A stretch of 20,915 bases of DNA from JANNRR01 sp031401675 (GTDB lineage: Bacteria > Pseudomonadota > Alphaproteobacteria > Rhodobacterales > Rhodobacteraceae), in contig JANNRR010000116.1 of assembly GCA_031401675.1 (NCBI GenBank), positions 1 to 20,915 on the forward strand. The letters run 5' to 3'. How positions within the stretch are numbered: the first letter of the stretch is position 1; each line of letters opens with the position of its first letter. Below, one piece after another: positions 1-8,157 of this stretch. Below the pieces are notes generated by a model. The model saw nothing but the letters and a program-made list of their open reading frames with translations. It was not told the DNA's origin and did no database searches. The position numbers and the translations under genes are program-made.

Positions 1-79
1 TGGTTGGGGGTGATGGGGTGGGGGCTGGGCAAAAGGCGGGGGTCTTTGTGTATGCTTTGGTTCTTTTTTTGGGGGCAAT

Positions 80-107
80 GGGGGGGGTTTAACACCCCCG
101 CACCCCC
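80..107. repeat. G-run/C-run inverted repeat downstream of hutU
   Basis: A run of eight G (80-87) followed by TTTAACA and a run of C (95-99), then a second C run (103-107), can fold as a stem-loop about 30-60 nt beyond the hutU stop. On the hutU-sense strand no T run follows it, so it is at best a weak or factor-assisted terminator. The rest of 1-138 shows no gene that I can support. Confidence 0.3.
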
Positions 108-138
108 GTGGGATATTTGTGAAAAGAAGAAACCGGAA

Positions 139-1818
139 TCAGACGGCAAGGATGGCGGGCAGGTTCAGGCCGTAGGTGCGGGCATGGGTCAGGGCGATGG
201 CGTAGCCCGCGTCGGCGTGGCGCATGACGCCGGTGGCGGGGTCGTTCCACAGCACATTGGTCAGGCGGCGGGCAGCGTCTTGGGTGCCGTCGGCCACGAT
301 GACCATGCCGGAATGCTGGGAATAGCCCATGCCGACGCCGCCGCCGTGATGCAGGCTGACCCAGGTGGCGCCGGAGGCTACGTTGAGGAGCGCGTTCAGG
401 AGCGGCCAGTCGCTGACAGCGTCGGAGCCGTCGCGCATCGCCTCTGTCTCGCGGTTGGGGGAGGCGACGGAGCCGGAGTCAAGATGGTCGCGGCCGATGA
501 CGATGGGGGCTTTCAGTTCGCCACTGGCGACCATGTCGTTGAACATCAGGCCGGCGCGGTGGCGGTCGCCGAGGCCGATCCAACAGATGCGGGCGGGCAG
601 GCCCTGGAACGCGATGCGGTCGCGCGCCATGTCAAGCCAGTTGTGCAGATGCTGGTCTTCGGGGAACAGCTTTTTTATCGCCGCGTCAGTTTTGTAGATA
701 TCTTCGGGGTCGCCCGAAAGGGCTACCCAGCGGAACGGGCCGATGCCTTTGCAGAACAGCGGGCGGATGTAGGCGGGGACGAAGCCGGGGAAGGCAAAGG
801 CGTTTTCCAGGCCTTCGTCCTTGGCGACCTGGCGGATGTTGTTGCCGTAATCCAAGGTCGGCACGCCGGCGTTCCAGAAATCGACCATGGCGGCGACGTG
901 GGTTTTCATCGAGGCGCGGGCTGCGCGTTCGACCGATTTGGGGTCGGTTTCGCGCATCGCCTTGGCCTGTTGCACGGTCCAGCCCTGCGGCAGGTAGCCG
1001 TTCAGCGGGTCGTGGGCCGACGTCTGGTCGGTGACGATATCTGGGCGCGGGCCGCCGGATTTCATCCGGGCCACCAGTTCGGGGAAAATATCGGCGGCGT
1101 TGCCAATGAGGCCCACGGATTTCGCCTCGCCCTTCGCCGTCCAACCGGCGATCAGGGCGAGGGCTTCATCCAATGTATGAGCTTTGGCGTCTACGTATCT
1201 GGTGCGGATGCGAAAATCGATCCGGGTTTCGTCGCATTCGACGGCAAGACAGCAGGCCCCGGCCATCACGGCGGCAAGCGGTTGCGCGCCGCCCATGCCG
1301 CCAAGCCCGCCGGTCAGGATCCATTTGCCCTTGAGGTTGCCCGCGTAATGCTGGCGGCCGGCCTCGGCGAAGGTTTCATAAGTGCCTTGCACTATGCCCT
1401 GGGTGCCGATGTAGATCCAGCTGCCGGCGGTCATCTGGCCGTACATGGCCAGGCCCTTTCTATCGAGTTCGTTGAAATGGTCCCAGGTGGCCCAGTGCGG
1501 CACCAGGTTGGAATTGGCGATCAGCACCCGCGGCGCATCGCGGTGGGTGCGGAAGATGCCGACGGGTTTGCCGGATTGCACCAGCAGGGTTTCGTCGTCG
1601 TTGAGGTCCTTGAGTGCGGCCACGATACGGTCGAAATCCTCCCAGGTGCGGGCGGCGCGGCCGATGCCGCCGTAGACCACCAACTCGTGCGGGTTTTCTG
1701 CGACATCGGGGTGCAGGTTGTTCATCAGCATCCGCATCGGTGCCTCGGTCAGCCAGCTTTTGGCGGTGATCGTGGTGCCGGTGGCGGGGTAGATGTCACG
1801 GGTGTTGTGGCGGGTCAT
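139..1818 (-). CDS. hutU: Urocanate hydratase (urocanase)
   Basis: HutU adds water to urocanate to give 4-imidazolone-5-propionate, the second step of histidine breakdown; it is a cytosolic enzyme with tightly bound NAD+. The product is 559 aa, the usual family length. The glycine-rich NAD-binding stretch TGGLGGMGGAQP lies at about residues 169-180. The segment FCKGIGPFRW is at about 355-364, and ICWIGLGDR is at about 411-419, where Cys412 appears to match the reactive cysteine of Pseudomonas urocanase. The chosen start (MTRHNTRD) has a GAGG ribosome-binding site that overlaps the end of hutH, with only a 7-nt gap between the genes; a 17-residue upstream extension is Pro/Ala-rich, lies inside hutH and is unlikely to be used. 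It is the last gene of the leftward hutI-hutH-hutU operon. A 636-aa open frame on the other strand is a shadow. Confidence 0.97.
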   Translation of the reverse strand: MTRHNTRDIYPATGTTITAKSWLTEAPMRMLMNNLHPDVAENPHELVVYGGIGRAARTWEDFDRIVAALKDLNDDETLLVQSGKPVGIFRTHRDAPRVLIANSNLVPHWATWDHFNELDRKGLAMYGQMTAGSWIYIGTQGIVQGTYETFAEAGRQHYAGNLKGKWILTGGLGGMGGAQPLAAVMAGACCLAVECDETRIDFRIRTRYVDAKAHTLDEALALIAGWTAKGEAKSVGLIGNAADIFPELVARMKSGGPRPDIVTDQTSAHDPLNGYLPQGWTVQQAKAMRETDPKSVERAARASMKTHVAAMVDFWNAGVPTLDYGNNIRQVAKDEGLENAFAFPGFVPAYIRPLFCKGIGPFRWVALSGDPEDIYKTDAAIKKLFPEDQHLHNWLDMARDRIAFQGLPARICWIGLGDRHRAGLMFNDMVASGELKAPIVIGRDHLDSGSVASPNRETEAMRDGSDAVSDWPLLNALLNVASGATWVSLHHGGGVGMGYSQHSGMVIVADGTQDAARRLTNVLWNDPATGVMRHADAGYAIALTHARTYGLNLPAILAV

Positions 1819-1825
1819 GGTAGCC

Positions 1826-3346
1826 TCACAGGGCGGGAAAGGGGAGGGCGGCGGCGCGGCAAATGGCACCGGTGGCGATCAGGCGGGCGGCTTCGGCCAG
1901 ATCGGGGGAGATGAAGCGGTCGTTGCCCATTGCCGGGACGGTTTCGCGGATTCTGGCGATGGTGCGGGCGAGTGGGGCGCTGGTGGTGAGGGGCGCGCGG
2001 AATTCCACGCCCTGGGCGGCGCAGAGCGCCTCGACCCCCAGAATGTGGTTCAGGTTTTCCAGCATCGGCATCAGGCGGCGGGCGCCGTGGGCGGCCATGG
2101 AGACGTGATCCTCCTGATTGGCCGATGTGGGGGTGCTGTCGGTGACGGTGGGGTTGGCGAGGTGCTTGTTTTCGCTCATCAACGCGGCGGTGGTCACTTC
2201 GGCGATCATGAAGCCGGAGTTGAGGCCGGGGTTGGGGGTGAGGAAAGGCGGCAGGTCGAAGCTGAGGGTGGGATCGACCATCAGCGCAACGCGGCGTTGG
2301 GCGATCGCGCCAATTTCAGAGATGGCGAGCGCGATCATGTCGGCGGCAAAGCCCACCGGTTCGGCGTGGAAATTGCCTCCCGAGACGATCTGACCATCCG
2401 ACAGGACCAGCGGGTTGTCGGTGGCGGCGTTGGCTTCGGTTTCCAGGGTTTGGGCGGCCATGCGCAGCACGTCCATCGCCGCCCCGGTCACCTGTGGCTG
2501 GCAGCGGATGCAGTAGGGGTCTTGCACACGGGTATCGCCGTCGCGGTGGCTTTCGCGAATCTGCGAGCCCTGGAGCAGGGCGGTCATGCAGGCGGCGGCA
2601 TCCATCTGGCCTTTGTGGCCGCGGAGCGCGTGGATTTCGGGGTGCAGCGGGGCGGTGGAGCCCATGATGGCGTCGGTCGACAGGGCGGAGGTGACGAGAG
2701 CGGAGGTGGCGGCGTTCCAGGCACTGAACAGGCCGGCGAGGGCGAAGGCGGTGGAAAACTGGGTGCCGTTGATGCAGGCGAGGCCCTCCTTTGGGCCGAG
2801 CTGGATCGGGGAAAGACCGGCGCGGGCAAGGGCTTCCGCCCCGGGGAGGGTATGGTTATCGCAGGTTGCGAAGCCTTCGCCGATCAGCACGGCCGTCATG
2901 TGCGCCAGGGGGGCAAGATCGCCGGAGGCACCGACGGAGCCTTGGGCCGGGACCACGGGGGTGACGTTGCGGGCCAGCATTTCCTGCAGAAGTTCGATCA
3001 GCTCCCAGCGCACGCCGGAAGCGCCGCGGCCCAGCGACAAGAGCTTGAGGGTCATCATCAATCGGGTGACGGTTTCGGGCATCGGCTCGCCGACGCCGGC
3101 GCAGTGCGACAGGATCAGGTTGCGCTGCAGGGTGGCGGTATCTTCGCGGGCGATCTTCAGGGAGGCGAGTTTGCCGAAGCCGGTGTTGACGCCGTAGACC
3201 GGGATGTCGCCGGCGGCAGCGGCGGCGATGCGGGCCGCGGCTGCGTCTACCGCCGGGCGGCAGGCGGGGTCGAGGGTCGCGGCGGCGTTGGTCTGGTACA
3301 GCGCGGCCAGCTGGGCGAGAGTGGTCAAGCCGGGGGCAAGGATCAT
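1826..3346 (-). CDS. hutH: Histidine ammonia-lyase
   Basis: HutH removes ammonia from L-histidine to give urocanate, the first step of the pathway. The 506-aa product has the Ala-Ser-Gly triad (A140-S141-G142, within GSVGASGDLAPLAH) that cyclises to the electrophilic MIO cofactor; Pseudomonas putida HAL has the triad at 142-144. The conserved substrate-side tyrosine motif PVYGVNTGFG is at about 49-58, and the family segment ending in NQEDHVSM is present near the C-terminal third. The ATG overlaps the hutI stop by 4 nt (ATGA), so the two are translationally coupled. The open frame continues far upstream inside hutI, but family length and the MILAPGLTTL start fit this ATG. No defect is visible. 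Confidence 0.98.
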   Translation of the reverse strand: MILAPGLTTLAQLAALYQTNAAATLDPACRPAVDAAAARIAAAAAGDIPVYGVNTGFGKLASLKIAREDTATLQRNLILSHCAGVGEPMPETVTRLMMTLKLLSLGRGASGVRWELIELLQEMLARNVTPVVPAQGSVGASGDLAPLAHMTAVLIGEGFATCDNHTLPGAEALARAGLSPIQLGPKEGLACINGTQFSTAFALAGLFSAWNAATSALVTSALSTDAIMGSTAPLHPEIHALRGHKGQMDAAACMTALLQGSQIRESHRDGDTRVQDPYCIRCQPQVTGAAMDVLRMAAQTLETEANAATDNPLVLSDGQIVSGGNFHAEPVGFAADMIALAISEIGAIAQRRVALMVDPTLSFDLPPFLTPNPGLNSGFMIAEVTTAALMSENKHLANPTVTDSTPTSANQEDHVSMAAHGARRLMPMLENLNHILGVEALCAAQGVEFRAPLTTSAPLARTIARIRETVPAMGNDRFISPDLAEAARLIATGAICRAAALPFPAL

Positions 3347-4542
3347 GGTTGTCCTGCAAACATGCGGCTGTGAAGCGGGTTGAAGCCGATGCGGTAGGCA
3401 AGCTCGGCGGGGTGGCTGGCGTTCCAGATCGCGATATCGGCGCGTTTGCCGGGGGCAAGGGTGCCGGTGTCGGACAGGCCGAGCGCGGTGGCGGCATTCC
3501 GGGTGATGCCGGCGAGGGCTTCGGCGGGGGTAAGGCGGAACAGGGTGCAGGCCATGTTCATCGTCAGCAGGAGCGACGTGAGGGGGGAGGAGCCGGGATT
3601 GCAGTCGGTGGCAAGCGCCATCGGCACGCCGTGGCCGCGAAAAGCGGCGATCGGAGGCAGTTGGGTTTCGCGGATGGTGTAGAACGCGCCGGGCAGGATC
3701 ACGGCCACGGTACCGGCGGCTTTCAGGGCGCGTGCATCCGCCTCGGTTGCATATTCGACGTGATCGGCCGACAGAGCGGTGTGGCGCGCCGCCAGCAGGG
3801 TGCCGCCTTGATGCGACAGTTGTTCGGCGTGCAGCTTGACCGGCAGGCCGAGGGCTTTGGCGGCGGTGAACAGTCGGTCGATCTGGGCGGGCGTGAAGGC
3901 GATGTTTTCGCAAAACCCGTCGACGGCATCGATCAGCCCTTCGGCGTGGGCGGCATGCAGGGCGGGCAGGCAGATTTCGCCGATATAGTCGTCGGGGCGG
4001 GACTTGAATTCCGGCGGGGTCGCGTGGGCGGCAAGGAATGTGGTCTTGATGCGGACCGGGCGCAGGGTGGCAAGGGCACGGGCGGCACGCAGCATCTTAA
4101 GCTCGGTTTCGATATCAAGGCCGTAGCCGGACTTGATCTCGACGGTGCTGGTGCCTTCGGCCAGAATCGCATCGAGGCGGGGCAGGGCGGTTGCGATCAG
4201 AGCGGCTTCTGACGCGGCGCGGGTGGCGGTGACGGTGGACAGGATGCCGCCGCCGGCCCGGGCAATTTCCTCGTAGGTAGCACCTTGCAGGCGCAGTTCG
4301 AACTCGGCCGCGCGGTGGCCACCGAAGATCAGGTGGGTATGGCAGTCGATCGGGGCGGGGGTAACAAGGCGGCCTTGCTGGTCCCGGGGTTCGAGGGTGC
4401 GGTATTCTGGGGGGATTTCGGTGGTAGGGCCGATCCAGGCGATAGTCGTGCCGTCGATGACCACTGCGGCGTCGGGGATCAGGCCGAAATCGGAGCCTGC
4501 CGTCATAGTGGCGGCGGTGGTGTGCGTGAGGAGAGAGGCCAT
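3343..4542 (-). CDS. hutI: Imidazolonepropionase
   Basis: HutI hydrolyses 4-imidazolone-5-propionate to N-formimidoyl-L-glutamate, the third step of the pathway. It belongs to the amidohydrolase superfamily of metal-dependent TIM barrels; the metal-binding HTH motif is seen as DCHTH at about residues 67-70, followed by FGGHRAAEFELR. Further barrel motifs (KLHAEQLSHQGG, ALSADHVEYA, ATDCNPGSS) occur in the expected order. I place the start at MASLLTHTTA (399 aa). A further in-frame ATG 30 nt upstream (4572) would lie at or before the predicted transcription start, because the apparent -10 box is at 4575-4580. First gene of the leftward operon, overlapping hutH by 4 nt. The start site is less certain than the identity, as the ribosome-binding site is poor. 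Confidence 0.96.
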   Translation of the reverse strand: MASLLTHTTAATMTAGSDFGLIPDAAVVIDGTTIAWIGPTTEIPPEYRTLEPRDQQGRLVTPAPIDCHTHLIFGGHRAAEFELRLQGATYEEIARAGGGILSTVTATRAASEAALIATALPRLDAILAEGTSTVEIKSGYGLDIETELKMLRAARALATLRPVRIKTTFLAAHATPPEFKSRPDDYIGEICLPALHAAHAEGLIDAVDGFCENIAFTPAQIDRLFTAAKALGLPVKLHAEQLSHQGGTLLAARHTALSADHVEYATEADARALKAAGTVAVILPGAFYTIRETQLPPIAAFRGHGVPMALATDCNPGSSPLTSLLLTMNMACTLFRLTPAEALAGITRNAATALGLSDTGTLAPGKRADIAIWNASHPAELAYRIGFNPLHSRMFAGQP

Positions 4543-4573
4543 GCCGGGCGCTTGCCTTTTGCGGAGTTGCATT

Positions 4574-4593
4574 TATTATGTCTGCACATAATA
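4574..4593. promoter_or_regulatory. Probable HutC operator in the divergent hutI/hutF region
   Basis: A perfect inverted repeat, TATTATGT-CTGC-ACATAATA, lies in the 82-nt space between the divergent hutI and hutF starts (about 31 nt from each). GntR/HutC-type regulators bind short palindromes of this kind, and a hutC gene lies in the same cluster. The repeat covers the predicted hutI -10 box and spacer, so binding would block that promoter. The symmetry is seen directly; assignment to HutC is inference. Confidence 0.75.
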
Positions 4594-4604
4594 GCGGATG
4601 TCAA
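4575..4604 (-). promoter_or_regulatory. Sigma-70 type promoter of hutIHU
   Basis: Read on the minus strand, a perfect -35 hexamer TTGACA (4599-4604) is followed after 18 nt by CATAAT (4575-4580), five of six matches to the -10 consensus. Transcription would begin near 4568, about 26 nt before the chosen hutI ATG at 4542. The -10 box lies inside the inverted repeat at 4574-4593. A comparable plus-strand -10 (CATAAT at 4587-4592) exists by symmetry for hutF, but I do not see a good -35 for it. Confidence 0.65.
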
Positions 4605-4624
4605 GGCGGCACGCAGGGGCAAGG

Positions 4625-5980
4625 ATGAGCGAAGTCATTTGGGCGGAACAGGCGCTGACACCGCAAGGCTGGGCGCGGGATGTTCGGGTGGCGGTGACCG
4701 GGGGGCGGATTTCGTCTGTGCTGGCCGGGGCTGCCCCTGAAGGTCAACGGGTCGGGATGCTGCTGCCGGCACCGGTCAATCTGCACAGCCATGCGTTTCA
4801 GCGGGCGATGGCGGGGATGACCGAGCGGCGGGGGGCCGATCCGCGCGACAGTTTCTGGACCTGGCGGGCGCTGATGTACCGGTTTCTGGATCATCTGAGC
4901 CCGGACGACGTCGGCGCGATTGCCGCCTTTGTCCAGATGGAAATGCTGGAAGCGGGGTATGCAGCGGTGGCGGAGTTTCACTACCTGCACCATCAGCCGG
5001 GCGGGGCGGCCTATGACGATCTGCCCGAGATGGCCGGACGGATCATTGCGTCCGCGGCGGAAACTGGGATCGGATTGACGCTGTTGCCGGTGCTGTACCG
5101 GCAGGGTGGCGTCGACGGACGGGCGCTGGGGCCGGGGCAACGGCGGTTTGGTTGCACGCGCGATCAGTTTGCCGGGCTTGCGGCGGCAGCGGGCGGGCGG
5201 CTGGCGGCGGACGGAGTCTTGGGCGTGGCGCCGCACTCGTTGCGGGCGGTCAGTGCCGTGGATCTGGGCTTTGTGGCCGGGGTGGTGCCGGGCGGGCCGG
5301 TGCACATTCATGTGGCCGAGCAAGTGCCGGAAGTTGAGGAGATTTCGGCGGCTTACGGGGCGCGGCCAGTAGAATGGCTGTTGGCCAATGCCGATGTCGG
5401 GCGGCGCTGGTGCCTGATCCATGCCACCCAGATGGAACCGAAAGAGACACTGGCCCTGGCGGCGTCTTGCGCGGTGGCGGGGCTGTGCCCTATTACCGAG
5501 GCCAGCCTCGGTGATGGCATCTTTGACGGCGTGCGCTATCTGGGCGCGGGCGGGCGGTTCGGGGTCGGGTCGGACAGCAACATCCGGATCAGTCTGAGCG
5601 AGGAACTGCGGTTGCTGGAGTATTCGCAGCGGCTGCGCGACCGGGGACGGGCGATGCTGGCGGAGCCTGAGCGGTCCACCGGGCGGGTGTTGTTCGAGGG
5701 TGCGGCACAGGGCGGGGCGCAAGCGGCGGGGCGCGGATCGGGCACCATCGCGGTCGGGGAATGGGCGGATCTGCTCAGCCTCGACATGCAGGCGGCGGAC
5801 CTGGAGGCGCGGCGCGGCGATGACGTGCTCGACGCCTGGATCTTTGCCGGGGATGACCGGATGGTGTCCGAAGTCTGGTCGGCCGGACGGCATGTGGTGC
5901 GGAGCGGGCGGCATGTCGGGCGGGATGCGATCGAGGCGCGGTACCGGCGGGTAATGGCGGACCTGCGGGGGCGGATGTGA
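4625..5980 (+). CDS. hutF: Formimidoylglutamate deiminase
   Basis: HutF converts N-formimidoyl-L-glutamate to N-formyl-L-glutamate and ammonia, the branch that bypasses direct formiminoglutamase. It is a zinc amidohydrolase related to TRZ/ATZ hydrolases. The 451-aa product shows the metal motif NLHSHAFQRAMAGM (H54, H56), then EFHYLHHQ, HIHVAEQ (third metal histidine), IHATQM, CPITEASLGDG and GVGSDSNIRISLSEELR (metal aspartate and substrate carboxylate region). These are diagnostic of HutF rather than of guanine or chlorohydrolase relatives. Chosen start MSEVIWAEQ is preceded by a G-rich AGGGGCAAGG stretch; nine upstream codons in frame would run back towards the operator. The stop overlaps the GTG start of hutC by 4 nt, so hutF and hutC are one transcription unit. 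Confidence 0.95.
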   Translation: MSEVIWAEQALTPQGWARDVRVAVTGGRISSVLAGAAPEGQRVGMLLPAPVNLHSHAFQRAMAGMTERRGADPRDSFWTWRALMYRFLDHLSPDDVGAIAAFVQMEMLEAGYAAVAEFHYLHHQPGGAAYDDLPEMAGRIIASAAETGIGLTLLPVLYRQGGVDGRALGPGQRRFGCTRDQFAGLAAAAGGRLAADGVLGVAPHSLRAVSAVDLGFVAGVVPGGPVHIHVAEQVPEVEEISAAYGARPVEWLLANADVGRRWCLIHATQMEPKETLALAASCAVAGLCPITEASLGDGIFDGVRYLGAGGRFGVGSDSNIRISLSEELRLLEYSQRLRDRGRAMLAEPERSTGRVLFEGAAQGGAQAAGRGSGTIAVGEWADLLSLDMQAADLEARRGDDVLDAWIFAGDDRMVSEVWSAGRHVVRSGRHVGRDAIEARYRRVMADLRGRM

Positions 5981-6669
5981 AGCCGCCATTTGGGTGGGAA
6001 GCGATTCGCGCCGAGGTAATGCGGCGGATCCGGGCGCGGGAGTGGCAGCCGGGGCAGTCGATCCCGACCGAGGAACAGATGGCGGCCGAGTTTGGTTGCG
6101 CGCGGGCTACGGTGAACCGGGCGCTGCGAGAACTGGCGCTGGCGGGGGTGCTGGAACGGCGGCGCAAATCCGGCAGTCGGGTGGCGCTGAACCCTGTTCG
6201 CAAGGCCAGCTTTGATATTCCGGTGACGCGGCTGGAAGTGGAGGGGCGGGGGCAAAGCTATGGGTTCGTGCTGCTGGAGGAGCGCGAGCAGGTCCCCCCG
6301 GCGGCCGTGCTGGATCGGCTGGGGTTGGCCGCGAACCAGGAATTGCTGCACCTGCGGACCCTGCATCTGGCGGACGCGGTGCCGTTTCTGTTGGAGGACC
6401 GCTGGTTGAACCCGGCCGTATTGCCGGACCTGCCGCGCGATTTTCGCGCCATGAGTGTGAACGAGTGGCTGGTCCGGAACATGCCCTATACTTATGGCGA
6501 CATCGCCTTTTCCGCCGCGTCGGCCACACCGGAGGAGGCCCGGCTGCTGGGGCTGACCGAACCGGTCGCGTTGTTCGTGGCCGAACGTACGACATGGACC
6601 GGCGAAGCGCCGATCACCGCGGTGCGATTGGTCTATGCGCCGGGATACCGGGTGCAGACCGTGCTTTAG
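5977..6669 (+). CDS. hutC: Histidine utilisation repressor, GntR family
   Basis: Transcriptional repressor of the hut genes; in studied bacteria it releases DNA when it binds urocanate. The 230-aa product has an N-terminal winged helix (about residues 5-68), with SIPTEEQMAAEFGCARATVNR as the helix-turn-helix core and the wing around RRRKSGSRVA, followed by a UTRA effector domain (about 80-228). Family hallmarks in the UTRA part are the LLHLRTLHLAD and FLLEDRWLNPA segments and a C-terminal YAPGYR. Translation starts at GTG overlapping the hutF stop (GTGA). Its likely binding site is the inverted repeat at 4574-4593. The neighbouring genes support HutC over another UTRA-family regulator. Confidence 0.93.
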   Translation: MKPPFGWEAIRAEVMRRIRAREWQPGQSIPTEEQMAAEFGCARATVNRALRELALAGVLERRRKSGSRVALNPVRKASFDIPVTRLEVEGRGQSYGFVLLEEREQVPPAAVLDRLGLAANQELLHLRTLHLADAVPFLLEDRWLNPAVLPDLPRDFRAMSVNEWLVRNMPYTYGDIAFSAASATPEEARLLGLTEPVALFVAERTTWTGEAPITAVRLVYAPGYRVQTVL

Positions 6670-6709
6670 GGCGGTGTTGCGGTGGCCTTGTTCGTAGTGC
6701 TCCGCCGAG

Positions 6710-8038
6710 TCAGCTTTCACCCATCAGCTTTGGATCGAAGGGGTAGCGGGTCAGGTTCTCGTAGCCGGTTTCGGTGACCAGCACCTGATCTTCCAGCTTG
6801 ATCGAGAAATCACCGCCTTCGGGCGAGACCAGCGCCTCGACGCACAGCACCATGCCGGGTTGCAACACATAATCGAATGCGCCCTTGCTGTAGTTGGAGG
6901 GGTAGGTGATCAGAGGCCACTCGTCGCACAGCCCGACGCCATGCATCCGACAGCCGTACTTCTGCTTGTCATATTGCGGCGCAAGCTTGTGGCCGCCGAA
7001 GGTCAGGTCGTCGAAATGCACGCCGGGTTTCAGAAGCGCCATGTTGGTCATGATGTGTTCGTGTGCGTGCTGCATGGCAGCGATCATGTCGTGGCGCGGG
7101 GCGGCATCGCCGATCCACCAGGTCCGGCTGATGTCGACACAGATGCCGTAGCTGCCGATCAAGTCGGTGTCGAACCCCAGAATCTCGTTGTTCTGCAGGA
7201 TGCGGGGGCCACATTCCTGAAACCACGGATTGGTGCGCGGGCCGGAGGCGAGCAGGCGGGTTTCGATCCATTCGCCGCCGCGCTTGATGTTGCCGGCGTG
7301 CAGATGCGCCCATATTTCATCCTCGGACAGGCCTGGGCGGGCGGCGGCTTGCATTTCGGCGACGGCACTTTCGCAGGCGTGGTGGGCACAGCGCATGGCG
7401 GCTATTTCGTCCGGCCCCTTGATGGAGCGGGTTTTTTCAGTCAGCTCCTCGCCTTCCATCACCTCGAACCCCTGACGCTCCAGCGCCCGCAAGCCGCGGA
7501 CCATGATCTTGTCAACGCCGAGCCGCTGGTTGGTCCCGGAGTGTTCGGTCATCAGGTCGCGGATCTGGCCGGCAAAGCGGGTGGCCCCGGTGTCAGCCTG
7601 ATCGCCCTGATCGAAGTAGAAGAAATCGGCACCGGTACGCTGTTCACGGACCAGCGGATTGAACCGGGTCAGGAACGGCGTACCCTTGAAATCCCAGATC
7701 ACCATGTAGCCGTCGGCGCAGATCAGAAGCGCCCGGAACGGGTTGTGCGTATTCCAAAGCTGCATGTTGGTGCTGTCGGTGGCATAGCGGATGTTCAGCG
7801 GGTCAAACAGCAGCAGCCCGCCCCAGTCGCGGGCGCGGATTGCGGCCACCAGCCGGTCGAAACGGAACTGCCGCATCCGGGGCAGGTCGGGCAGGGCCAG
7901 GCCTGCCGCCGCCCATTCCTGCATGACAAGCTGGGTCGGGCCGATTTCGATCCGGTCGTTGTCATTGGGCGTACCGTCAGCCAAGACGGTGCCCTGGGTC
8001 GGGTCGATCTTGCGAATCTGGGAATAATGTTCGTTCAT
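6710..8038 (-). CDS. dddP: Dimethylsulfoniopropionate lyase DddP (M24 peptidase fold)
   Basis: DddP cleaves DMSP to dimethyl sulfide and acrylate; it is a cytosolic metalloenzyme with the M24 'pita-bread' fold but no peptidase activity in characterised members. The 442-aa product closely resembles my memory of roseobacter DddP throughout, including the start NEHYSQIRKIDP, NDNDRIEIGPTQL, IRYATDSTNMQLWNTHNPFR and the end YPFDPKLMG. The metal ligands of Ruegeria DddP (D295, D297, D307, H371, E406, E421) and the catalytic D377 map with identical spacing to D290, D292, D302, H366, E401, E416 and D372. The start has a GGGGG ribosome-binding site; a 42-residue upstream extension is not family-like. 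It is convergent with hutC (40-nt gap) and divergent from the DUF3445 gene. A non-DMSP relative is possible but unlikely given these residues. Confidence 0.92.
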   Translation of the reverse strand: MNEHYSQIRKIDPTQGTVLADGTPNDNDRIEIGPTQLVMQEWAAAGLALPDLPRMRQFRFDRLVAAIRARDWGGLLLFDPLNIRYATDSTNMQLWNTHNPFRALLICADGYMVIWDFKGTPFLTRFNPLVREQRTGADFFYFDQGDQADTGATRFAGQIRDLMTEHSGTNQRLGVDKIMVRGLRALERQGFEVMEGEELTEKTRSIKGPDEIAAMRCAHHACESAVAEMQAAARPGLSEDEIWAHLHAGNIKRGGEWIETRLLASGPRTNPWFQECGPRILQNNEILGFDTDLIGSYGICVDISRTWWIGDAAPRHDMIAAMQHAHEHIMTNMALLKPGVHFDDLTFGGHKLAPQYDKQKYGCRMHGVGLCDEWPLITYPSNYSKGAFDYVLQPGMVLCVEALVSPEGGDFSIKLEDQVLVTETGYENLTRYPFDPKLMGES

Positions 8039-8157
8039 GGTGGCCCCCTGTGTTGGGTGAAAGCCTGCGGTGACTGGCGGGCGGTGGCGCGCCTGATTGC
8101 GACCGCAGCGGGCGGATTTGAGCGACTGAACCGTTAGAGATTGCGTTAAGGGAAGGA

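Noticed and set aside
4..3373. Long plus-strand open frames (636 and 526 codons) across hutU and hutH
   Set aside because: They lie opposite well-conserved hut genes, have no recognisable motifs and arise because G/C-ending codons leave few stops on the other strand.
6670..6709. Terminator between hutC and dddP
   Set aside because: Only short GGCGG/CCGCC arms with a long loop and no T run; not convincing.
4601..6720. Long minus-strand open frames opposite hutF and hutC
   Set aside because: Rich in Pro, Arg and His with no family features; shadows of hutF and hutC.
6860..8137. 425-codon plus-strand open frame opposite dddP
   Set aside because: Same cause; the minus-strand DddP reading has full-length family conservation and active-site residues.
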